Shown here piece by piece: positions 12,641-22,461 of a stretch of DNA of 64,000 nt. A program made the position numbers and the translations under genes. Origin of the DNA: Apostichopus californicus (lineage: Eukaryota; Echinodermata; Holothuroidea; Aspidochirotida; Stichopodidae); NCBI GenBank assembly GCA_020650975.1, contig JAIPMN010000755.1:1-64000 (forward strand), written 5' to 3'. Positions within the stretch are counted from its first letter, which is position 1, and every line of letters begins with the position of its first letter. The notes beneath the pieces are model-generated. The model did no database searches and was not told the origin of the DNA. It was given only the letters and a program-made list of their open reading frames with translations.

Positions 12641-13574
12641 TGCTCCTTCACTAAAGCTTTTATCCTGTTATCTGTTGGAAGTCGGTCGCGTCATCATATC
12701 AGATACAAATGTTACTTTCTTCGGTACAAAGAAATTGCTGACGAATTTAATGTATTCAGAAGTTACTTCGGTCAGTTCATCAAGGCTCTTCGAGCTATTC
12801 CTTGAACATATCCTAGTCATTATCCCTGTTACACTGTTACTCATGATATAAACTATGGTGCCTTAGCGCTGTGCGTTATACGTACTGTATGGAGCCCGCT
12901 GAGAAAGTTTCATGCCTGTAATTTCATGAGAATAAAGTTATGTTCAAAATAAAGAGATGCAACTGACAGAGTCGTCTCTAGCCAGTTAATTAACCGCTAA
13001 TTAAGAGCCCTCACCACGCCACCACGTGGCAATAAAATTGTCGGCAACTTTGATCATTGATGACCGTTTTGTATATATTCTTGGCATAGTAACGACAATA
13101 CCGGTGACCGGAACCTTTGATTGAAAGTGAAAACAAAGCTTGAACTTTGCAATATGACCCGACTGCTAATGTTTATAAATGTTGACATGTCCCTACAGAG
13201 GAGTGAATCCTAACAGGTAGTCGTCCTGACTCTTCTACGTCTCAGGAGAGAGAGAGAGAGAGAGACTGTGGATGCAACGCTTTCGCACCATTCAACCTTA
13301 TGGGTTCAACATTCAGGAAGGACATGATTAACCTCTCTTCTGCTCACCTCGCCCCCCCCCCCCCCATTGTTCATTCTCTGTCAACCCCTCTTCCACCACT
13401 TTTCTCCACACTTTCCTGTCTTTGTCCTTCTACAGTTTATCTCCTACGTACCTCTCCTCTTCCCCTGTTGGTTCCTTTACATCAATCTATTTTGTATTCA
13501 CCCTGCTCATTAACATATCTGCATTCTGTGCTTGTATTTTGTCCCTTAGTGTCGTTGCTGTTACTTGCCATTCA
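12641..13574. other. Intergenic, simple repeats only
   Basis: No gene was recognised. It contains a short (GA)n run at about 13248-13264 and a poly-C tract near 13352. The Pro/Leu/Ser-rich ORF at 13300-13638 comes from C/T-rich DNA and is not supported as a gene. Confidence 0.6.
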
Positions 13575-13578
13575 GCCG

Positions 13579-13609
13579 CTGAAGAAGATCCTACTAGGAT
13601 CGAAACGTC
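13579..13609 (+). ncRNA. Hammerhead-ribozyme-like core motif (candidate)
   Basis: CTGAAGA (13579-13585) is followed by a potential stem GATCC/GGATC closed by a short loop, then GAAAC and GTC (to 13609). This is the order of the hammerhead core: CUGANGA, stem II, GAAA, cleavage-type GUC. From family knowledge, such minimal hammerheads occur in the terminal repeats of Penelope-like retroelements and in other small retroelements. Stems I and III are not convincing by eye and no Penelope protein is adjacent, so it may be a remnant or chance match. It sits about 25 bp from the end of the next LINE. Confidence 0.4.
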
Positions 13610-13635
13610 AGACCCACTTACTTTTACACGTTTAT

Positions 13636-15065
13636 TGATTTGATTTGATTTGAAACAACTTTATTTTAACCATCGTCGCTTAACAAAATATGTATAGTTA
13701 TACAAATATGTGGGATAAAGTGTACCTTTAAGCAGCTTGAAACTAAAGAAATGATGAATGTAAATGATAAAATAGGTTGAAGGGAATCCAAAGAAGCTAT
13801 AACTAGCTTATGTAAGGTCCCCAATGAACAAAGGACAGATATAGGGCAAAAAGACAAAAGGAAACATCAACAATAGACAATGACACTTAATTATGCAGAT
13901 GCAAAAAGTATAACACAAAGGCAAATATGAAATTGATAACAGATTAGTCGTCGGTTGAATACTTTGAAATTATATAACGTTTTAGGTGACATTTAAATGA
14001 GATAAGACTGGTTTCATCCGGTAGGGAATTCCATATTTTGGGGCCCATGTATTTCATAAAACGTTGGCTATTTTTGAGACGATAAAAACGAGGGAAAAGG
14101 GTATCTTCGGATCGTGAATGATAGGCTGAATTTAATTTGATGAAGTAGTTGTTGAAACTATGAGGGACCATATTATGAAGATATTGATAAATAAACGTAG
14201 CAGTCTGATGAGTAGTGATATCAAATATCATTAATGTTCTCAATAAATAAAAAAGAGGACTGGAATGAGAAAGATAGGAAGTACCGCAGATAATTCTGAG
14301 AACACGTTTCTGTCAAATATAAATCTTATTAATATAGGAAGGAAAGGAGAATCCCCATAGAAGTGTTCCTCGGGAAATATATGGAAGAATTAGTGCTTTG
14401 TATAAATAGAGATTAATGTTTCTTTCGGGAGGGAGTCTTTCACTTTATATAGAATACCAGTACCTTTAGCTACTTCGTTACAAACAGCATTAATGTGAGG
14501 AACCCATGTGAGTGCAGTATCTAAAATTACACCAAGGAATGGGAGAAAGGTATTATGCAATCCTGATTGACGATGCCTAAATCGTTAAGATTGAGTAATT
14601 TTGATGATTGAGTAATTTTTGATGATGATGAAATGATACGCAGACAGATTTCTTAGCATTAAGATGAAGCTTGTTACCATTAAACCAGGTAATTACTTTA
14701 GGAATTTCAGTGTTAATATTATGTATAAGTTTGTTTAAGTCCTTTCCTTTAGATAATATATTCGTGTCATCAGCATGATACATGGTCAAGTTAAACTTGG
14801 TAATGCAGTTAGGAAGATAATTAATGTAAATAATAAAAAGTAATGGCCCTAGGATAGAGCCTTGAGGCACACCAGATTTAATTTCATTCAATCGAGAATG
14901 GTAGTTAGACGTAGATACAAACTGAGAACGACCAAATACGTAACTTTTAAACCAACTTAATGCAGTTCCACGAATACCATAATGAGAAAGCTTAGAGATT
15001 AGAATTGAGTGATCTAGGGTATCGAAAGCTTTTGAGAGATCGAGGAAAATACCACACACTAACTC
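13636..15065 (-). pseudogene. Jockey/CR1-superfamily LINE, 5'-truncated and frameshifted, minus strand
   Basis: 15059-14577 (minus) codes a reverse transcriptase piece: FLDLSKAFDTLDHSIL, SGVPQGSILGPLLFIIYIN, MYHADDTNIL (the usual Y/FADD with an extra residue) and WFNGNKLHLNAKKS. The downstream non-RT domain continues in other frames (HINAVCNEVAKGTGILYKVK near 14490) and ends at 14243-13944 with the C-terminal GPKIWNSLPDE motif. The element ends in a (TCAAA)n-type terminal repeat at about 13636-13656 after a 3' UTR of about 290 bp. The endonuclease ORF is missing and at least two frame changes break the RT/C-terminal ORF. It is of the Daphne/Crack/CR1 kind; the clade is not certain. Confidence 0.88.
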
Positions 15066-15561
15066 TTTGTTCTCAAAACAATCGATGATTGTATTTGTGA
15101 TGTAGTGCGCATGCGCGCTACAATATTGGCATTGCTGGCCAAGTGAACGATACCGACATGATTGGACGTTGAAACTTAAAGTTTCTTATAGTCTCTGTAC
15201 ATTGCAGTTTCAGAGGCTAGCTGCGTAGCCAACTTATTCTGAGCATGTCACAAGCGCCCTCACTTTGTCGGTAACATGACTATACTCCCTGGTGTGTTGT
15301 CCGCCCAAAAAATGTCACAATGAACACCCGAAAAGTTCTTCCTTACGGTATATAGCATGGACACTTCGAAGTTCGGACACCTAAGCCTTAAACACCCCAA
15401 AACTATATCTTCTGGTATAAATCACCTGAAAATATACTTGATATGGTGGGAGAAGTGTGTTATATTACGATACACGGTCAAACTTTCTTTCCTGCAAACT
15501 GTTTTCACGTTGTATTCCAAGAAGATTCTTCGTGATTGTGGAACTGGTAATTCTTTGCTAG
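15066..15561. other. Intergenic, with an NRF1-like palindrome
   Basis: TAGTGCGCATGCGCGCTA (about 15103-15120) is a near-perfect palindrome containing GCGCATGCGC, the NRF1 consensus, in otherwise CpG-poor DNA. No transcript or gene start could be attached to it. GAAGTTCGGACACC at about 15368-15381 matches the end of the TIR element that follows, so part of this stretch may be a second, decayed copy. Confidence 0.4.
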
Positions 15562-15839
15562 AGTATTGCGAAGTTCGGACACCCGGCCCACAGTGTGGCG
15601 CTGGTGATAAAATTGGTGGCGCAGTTGCTCTTTCAGTAATTATAACAGACTTCATAGATCTCCGTCATTTTATTGACAAATATGTAAGTACTTACTTGCA
15701 CACGGGTCATTTTGGAGAGAAAGTATCTGTAGCTTCGTAGTTTTTCGTGAAATTGGCTGTTGCTATAGGTTGTCATGGTGAAATCCTGTATTTCTTAGGG
15801 GGTGTCCGAACTTCGCAGTGTTCCGAACTTCGCAATACT
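15562..15839. mobile_element. MITE, 278 bp, 18-bp perfect terminal inverted repeats
   Basis: The left end AGTATTGCGAAGTTCGGA (15562-15579) is exactly inverted at the right end (15822-15839). A second inverted copy, GGTGTCCGAACTTCGC, lies just inside the right end at 15801-15816. If the element proper starts at TTGCGAAG, it is flanked by TA on both sides, as expected for Tc1/mariner or pogo-type elements. The interior has no transposase, so it would be non-autonomous. The ORF 15357-15740 running across it is not a gene. Confidence 0.75.
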
Positions 15840-15947
15840 GACTTATACTGCAGGCACTCCACGCGCATTACAATACTACGTATTTGCAGGCAAATGCAGT
15901 TCTAGTTTTACTCTGCGGTCTACACAGAAGATGATGATAAGAAGGGC

Positions 15948-16403
15948 CTACTCAGGCAATATAAAGGTAGTCAGTATAGGCCCCAAAGTTTTCAAAAAGT
16001 ACTCTCCTGGAGGTCTTTATACTCTCCAAATTGTTCTCAGACATTTTTAAGGAACACACAAGATGACTGAATGTCCCAGTGAGGTAAAATTCCTCGAAGG
16101 TTGTAATTAAAACAATTTAAGAATTTTGACCAAAGGTGACCATATTGGAATATCTAGCATATTTGGGGCCAATACAGCATACCTTTAAGGAGGGACAAAA
16201 TACTCGTATCTTGTAACTTGTTTTACACATGATTTTGGCTTAGATGGTGGGGTGGGTGGAAAATAGTCTGCACGGGGGGGGGGGTGTCAGATCGCCCTCT
16301 GCTCCGGTCTGGTTACGTGCATTATGTCAGGGCAAAGGCTGAGGACGAGAAATTAGAACAGCCACTAAACAGTCAACAACTAGAAGCCGAATTATGGGAA
16401 GTG
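15948..16403 (+). repeat. Dispersed repeat, copy 1
   Basis: This segment matches, with roughly 85-90% identity by eye and some indels, the reverse complement of 47556-47984. Shared landmarks are TAAGGAGGGACAAAATACTC, a G homopolymer after TAGTCTGCACG, and ACAGTCAACAACTA. This copy has about 50 extra bases near 16060-16115. It is a transposon-like family with no coding capacity seen; the small ORF at 16284-16493 overlaps it and is not supported. Confidence 0.8.
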
Positions 16404-16915
16404 ATCCAAAGTCTTTGTCATGATCACAGATCATTTGAATCTCTTATACCGGCGGGGCCAGGCTGCTTTCATGAGGTAACTTATGCCAAATAACTTATAG
16501 CAATGCAACAGCAAAGGATCATCCCCAAGTCACTCCCACTGACCAGATTGCTTTGCATTCTTTTAAGTGGAAGAACAATTTACGGGACTTGGTTTACGAA
16601 TAGGATTATATTTACCAAGGAAAGCAGCAATGAAGAAGGAACACGATTGCTTAGAGATTGATATAGGTTACAATCAACAGACTTACATGTGTGCATCCCC
16701 TTCCCCCCCCCCACCCCCCCCCCCCGTTTTCAACCCCATAAAATATAAAAGCAAGTTTACTTATTAACCAGCCCCTACATTAAAGTCGGCACAGCAACCT
16801 CAACCTTTTAAAGTACTGCCTCCGCCGCTGGTTTAAATAAATTTAAATAAGTAAATCACACTTGTTTTTCAAGAGTCTCACATCTGAGTTAACTCATTCC
16901 AATCACAGATACCAA
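16404..16915. other. Intergenic between the repeat and the WBP4 promoter
   Basis: Contains poly-C tracts around 16702-16726 and no recognised gene. It ends at the hairpin before WBP4 exon 1. Confidence 0.5.
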
Positions 16916-16944
16916 AGAGCCGTATATAGAGAATATACGGCTCT
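16916..16944. promoter_or_regulatory. 12-bp-arm palindrome upstream of WBP4
   Basis: AGAGCCGTATAT (16916-16927) and ATATACGGCTCT (16933-16944) are perfect inverted repeats separated by AGAGA. The palindrome lies about 100 bp upstream of the WBP4 exon 1 donor, so probably at or near the transcription start. It could be a protein-binding site or a tiny MITE; a regulatory role is inferred from position only. Confidence 0.4.
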
Positions 16945-17044
16945 GAGATACCAGGTAGCATAGCGCCATCACTGAACAATCGTAAGGCGACTGAGTTAGT
17001 ATAGTAAAAGTTACTTTATTCTTGGGCTTTTGTGGCAAATCACA

Positions 17045-20000
17045 ATGTAAGTAACCTTATTTCCTTGACAAAAAATAAAATGTGTACTTCTAATTCCCTT
17101 CTAGTTACAACTTCGGTTTGGTTACATAACCCTATGTAACTTTGTAGCCTTTTTACGTTTTCTAATGTGGCCTATGTCTTGATAAACAGAAGACCACAGG
17201 TACAGCCAACATTCTAAGTAGTTGTGCGAAAAAGGAAAGTGTGTTGGTAGTCACGTACATAGTGGACGTAACGTGATCGAGGCTAATCATGCAATCGTTG
17301 TGGCTACTGAACTGTCATACCATATTCCTCCCCCATTCACGTCGCCAAATGTTTAAAATCGGATAATACCTGCGTAAAAATCATTGCATTACATGAACTA
17401 TCATTGCTTCTGTTGAACTTGGGAGTAATATAATGGTGTGGTCTAGCCTAGGCCTAACTCTATAATTTGGGCCTAACGTTGTGTTCATGTTACAATTATA
17501 GCCCAGTAACAAGGGAAATAAAAGTAATGCATCATTTTATTCATATGGTAGCCAGGCGAACAGTGGTACTGCTCACATTATTCACCAGGCTGTCAGCTTG
17601 AATCTTTATTCACCCAGCAGCTGCAAAATATATAGAATCCTTTGTTGATAGCCAGTTAAACGATATGTATTAGAAATCGGCTAGAAGGACCCATTACAGA
17701 ATTATTAACCTGTTACGCTGTTACATGTCTCTCTGTTAGTACAGGTTGCTGATGGAGAGGTGAAGTGGTAGTTCTATATAGATATGACATCTTACTTCTT
17801 AGGGTATATAATTTGAAAGTTTCTATCCTCAAGCCCATTGCTTGTCCTCAGACACCACAACATCTGCTAGATAAGGGATCATTTTCACATTTTTAGAGTT
17901 GACTCTTTCACAACATGGTAAGTGTTGTGTTGCAAAGAACATTGTGCTATTTCTTTGAAGGGCTGTCTGCTACCTACCTAAGCTTCGAAGCATGTCTTTC
18001 AATAAAATGCAGTGAACAAGGTGGGAATGAACATGAACCTGTTTTTCACTTCATCATCAAGATTCAAAAGTAAACATTTGCATTTCCTTTTTTGCTGGCA
18101 GCTATATGAATATTTTGAGTACCTATCCATGCTATCTTACTGCTGGGTTTCAAACATATTGGCACATTCCCTGTTCCCATGGCAACCAACTCAGTCAGTT
18201 GCTTTAAATAAGATAATGTGGTTTCATTTTCTTGCTCAGTTTATCATAATATGCATTTCCTATCAATCTTCTTCTTGTAGGACTGAGTTTTGGAAGTCCA
18301 ATCCCAAAAAGTTTTGTGAGTTTTGCAGAGTTTGGTTTGCAGATAATAAGTCGGTAAGTTGCCTAAGTTGTCTATAGTTCTCAGTTTTAAGAGGCAAGTG
18401 CTGTGAATGAAGTTTAATGAACGTCATGTATTGAAAGCTCCTCTAAGTATCTCAAAGGAAGCCAATTAAGTACAAATACTAGTTTTAAAATCCTTGTTTA
18501 TACTTTTATAGAGGGCAATGGTTCAAATTGATTGGATCCTTTCATTCTGAGTTTAATAGGTCTTTTTTACAATTTGCTGGCCCAACCTTATATAGGGAAG
18601 AGTAAGATGTACCTATGAAGGTTTTCATTTGAATGTTATATTCTTCTCCTAGGTTATTTTTAATTGCACAGTCTTTCATTTTATGCTTTGGTCCAGTAGT
18701 TAATTCATAAAATAATAATATGAAATCAAATAATGGACTCAGCCTTCTCCTTTTCTATTCTTTCTTAAGGTAAAGTTATACATGCTGTCTTTAAGGGTTT
18801 TTCATGCTCATATCTACAGGGAATGCATACAATGTATTTAAATAGCTTGTTTATTTTTATCACTGAGCCAAAGAAGACATGAAAATTTGGTATCAAAGTT
18901 CAATATTCGACTTCTTAATTGAGTATTTACTTCTTTGTTGCGTTTGATGTGAACAGTCCTTGAATCCTTCAAGATGAACATTGAAGCTATTCAGAGACTT
19001 AGTTGTAAGCCACAAATTTTGCTAACTCTATGTGAGTTTCTGCCATAGGGCTTGTAAATTTGATAACACCCTCCTTTTTGCCTTCCTTTGTAGAGCATCG
19101 ATTTTCATGAGCGTGGAAAGAAGCACCAAGAAAATGTGCAGAGAAAAATAGGAGAATTGACGAAGAAAGGCCTAAAGCAACATGAAGCTCAACAACACAC
19201 AAAGAACTTTCTACAGCAAATGGAAGAGGTAGAGACCTGTTAAAATAATTTGAAATGGCTACAAATATCTTCCAAGGATCCTAATTTATTCTCTCAAAAT
19301 TTTTCTGACGTTACTCGTGAGTTACCCCATTATGTTTGTGATATTTTTAGTCCTCTTGGTAATACAGTCTGTACCTCTTTCCACACTATTTTTTGCATAT
19401 AACCGATTTTATACTTCCTTACTTTGAACTACGCCGGGGTCCAGTGTATGGTGGTGAGTTTGGGGGGAGAGATCCTAAAACTAGTTTTGCCCAAAGAGTA
19501 CAGTATATATCATAATATATCATTGTTGTCTAGTCTCTTCTGATTTTTAGGTGACAATTTCGTCCATATACCTTGCTGATGTGTTCGTTTTTGTTTTTAC
19601 TTTAAGAACACAACCTTCTACTATCTCTGCATCTTCCGTTATTTAGTCCACCAGAACACTTTATTCAGTGCCAAGAAAATAGAAAACACATTACCTCAAT
19701 AAAATTATTTTTTGTGTTCAGTATTTACCCATGGGACATGTTTCATGGAACATTCCTAGAAGGTTTTTGTCCTTCCTCTTCAAACCATAACCCCCCCCCC
19801 CCTCCCCCATACTCCCTTGTTGTAAATAAAATGATTGAAAGGGTGCATTTTCTTTTTTGCTTGCATCGTTAGGATGCATTGAAGGCCTTCAAGAAAGATG
19901 CCCAGAAGGACAGTAGTTTGGTCAGTCAGTACAACCAAGCAGCTGTTGAATTTAAAGTCAGACAGTTTGAAGGTAAAATACAGTCTCTCTTTCAAGCTGT

Positions 20001-21973
20001 AAACTCTTTAATTCTGACATTCTGATTCCTAGCTTCCATCCTTTGTTTCTTATATCACTCTCTGACCTCTTTCTATTTGTAATATCTCTTTTTTTAATCT
20101 CCCTAATTTTATTTCTAAATTCTTTAACTAAAAGAAGAAAACTAACTTCACCATGCAGTATGGTTCTACTTGATCATGGTGGGGAGGGAGACAGGGGGGG
20201 GGGGTGGTGGGGGGGGAGAGTGGAATTACAGTGCCCTTTCTTGTTATTATTCCCTAACAGTAATTAAGAGATTAAGCAACTCCTACCAAGATTTTTATTT
20301 TCATGGTCTTGTTATTTTACAGACCATGCTCTTTGCTATCATAGCCTTAAACAGTCATTTTCAATAGTGTGTTCACCATATCTCACAGTGGTTTCCAGCA
20401 TGATCCATTGAAAAGATATAGCTTTCAGTCACATGTTGTTTTCGATTGTGACAGTTCCTTTGCAGTTTTTCAAATTATCGATATTCATCATTTGTTTCTT
20501 CGATAAAAAGTTTGGCCAACTCTGCTGCCTACGAGCTTCTGCCATCGTAGGTATAATTTAATTAACGATGACCTAAATCCTCTTTAATTAATCTTGTTCC
20601 TTAATCCTCTTTCTTAATCCTTTACTGACATTTTTTTGTTGTTGTTGTAGAAGAAGCAACCAATGAGCCCAGACCCAGCAAGAAATCAGAGAATGGCACC
20701 TGGTATGAATGCAAGAACCAAGATGGCTACTCTTACTATTGGAATGATGTAACAGAAGGTTAGTTGATCTGGTCGAAACGGTTTTGGTCCAAAATGTGCA
20801 GTATCCCTTGGACGATGATGATGATGTTTAGTTTGGATAGTTTTCAGATCTGCCAGTGAAATATATTCACCTTGTAGATGTTGCAATAGTCTTTATCATC
20901 TGACATTGTTCTTTGTTTACCAACAGTGTCACAATGGGAAGAGCCAGCCAAATTTGTTCCTTATCAGGACACATCAAGCACGACAGCTGAAAATGATACT
21001 GAAGAAAAAGTTAAAACTGAAGAGGATGAAGAGAAGCAAGGAGAAGAGGAAATCAAAGATGAAGATGGCGTTGAGAAGAGTGTGAAGAAGGAAGAGGATG
21101 AAAAAGAGACAAAGAAAGCAGAACCAAGTCATAAAGGAGAGAGAAAGAGAAAGGGAGATGCTTACGGCCAGTGGACAGAGATAGTAAATGAGGAGAGGTA
21201 AGTTAATAGCCCCCCCCCCACCACAGAGGAGTGGTAGTAGGTTAGCAAGAGCTGGAAACAGAACAAATCAATAGGAGATATAGGTTTTTAACAACATGGA
21301 TAAAGATTTAATGCTGTCAATTATTTCAATGTGAACATGTCATTTAGGCATTTAAGAACAGTGCTTTCTTGCATTCTAAATACGTTATTTGAGGCATATC
21401 ATGGTTTTGTTTTCCTTTTGATTTTTGTGTTGCCTCCAACTCGAATTGATAATCATGTTTTAAGGGCCATTTCTCAAAACTTATAAAATGTGTTAAATAC
21501 AAGTACAACCTGAATTGCTAGTGGTATTCTCTTATTATGTTTTTTTATTATTCTACAAAATATGAAAATCAGAATTTGTGCCTTAAGTTGTACTTTTTGA
21601 CTAATTTTGTAGAATAGTAACACATTTAAAAGGATACATTCAATGAAGAACAAACGTTAAGCGAACTCCGGGATATGCGAATCTATCGTTTATATAATTG
21701 TCGATTATGAGGATGATATATTGAGGATTTGTATCTGCTCCGTTTCTCAGTACTCCGGTAGATCTACAGCTTCCAGAGAGTGCCAGGAATTACATGAGTC
21801 AATACCAACCACAGGTGGAACAACGACAGCCAGTCGAGGAAATTGAATTTGGAACAAAAACTATACCTTCAATAGCAATGGCTTCTTCATCAGGGGAGAA
21901 AGTCAGTGTAGGGTTCAAGAAACGGAAAATGAAAGGTGGAGGAAGAAGCCTTCGGCAGAGAGACGAGACATGA
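17045..21973 (+). CDS. WBP4: WW domain-binding protein 4 (FBP21), complete
   Basis: Spliceosomal protein; from family knowledge it joins the splicing machinery and binds proline-rich splicing factors through WW domains. Exons: 17045-17046, 18281-18353, 19094-19228, 19873-19972, 20651-20758, 20927-21197, 21751-21973. They join in frame to 303 aa. Residues 1-50 carry a matrin/U1-type zinc finger (FWKSNPKKFCEFCRVWFADN, then FHERGKKHQENV: two Cys and two His). A Lys/Gln-rich helix follows at about 50-105, then one WW domain at about 119-148 (first Trp 121, SQWEEP with Trp 143). An acidic Lys/Glu tail and a conserved C-terminus (VGFKKRKMKGG, SLRQRDET) complete it. Vertebrate WBP4 has about 376 aa and two WW domains; only one is seen here. 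The start codon appears split, AT at the end of exon 1 (CACAAT/GTAAGT) and G opening exon 2, giving MTEFWKS. The exon 1 link is inferred from donor, phase and spacing. Confidence 0.92.
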
Positions 21974-22461
21974 CGGAAAATTATCAACCTGTCGGAGGTC
22001 AAAGATGAAAACGATGAAGTCACCATAGGAGAACAGGTTCCTTGCTTAGAAAATATGAAGAACAATTCCTCAGATTACTGAGAGTAAACTCTGAGATGAA
22101 TATGTGGTTGTTACCATAGAAAGAGAAAAACATGCTGTACAGTATATCTGTTAAGTTTGTCACAGAATAACACAAGTGAGTGACAATGGAGAAACAGAAT
22201 GGTGTATTTGTATGCTTATCATTTAATTAGAGGTGACAAAACTTCTTAGCTGTTTTCAGTGTTTTGGTGGAGAGTATGCTTGAACATGTGATGTTAAAGT
22301 TAGTTGTAATACAGTGCAACAGGAAGTATCTGCATAGGAATGAATACAATGAGGTATCAACATGGATGGTTTCTGATGCTCGGAAGAACATACTGAGCTT
22401 TCTAAATAGAGGGCTTCAAAGTATAAAATAGTTCTGTTTACTTGTTAAGCAAAGGAATAAA
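21974..22461 (+). other. WBP4 3' UTR
   Basis: AT-rich sequence follows the TGA. An AATAAA hexamer at 22456-22461 is the first good poly(A) signal and gives a UTR of about 490 nt. Confidence 0.6.

Noticed and set aside
13300-13638. 112-codon Pro/Leu/Ser ORF before the LINE
   Set aside because: C/T-rich low-complexity sequence; it runs through the hammerhead-like motif in a frame with no family match.
15357-15740. 127-codon ORF
   Set aside because: It runs from unique DNA into the 15562-15839 MITE terminal repeat and has no recognisable domain.
16284-16493. Small ORF within the dispersed repeat
   Set aside because: The frame is not kept in the second copy at 47556-47984, so it is not under coding constraint.
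18012-18377. 121-codon ORF overlapping WBP4 exon 2
   Set aside because: It contains the WBP4 zinc-finger exon, but its N-terminal part is intronic and the true acceptor lies at 18279-18280; the upstream Met is not the start.
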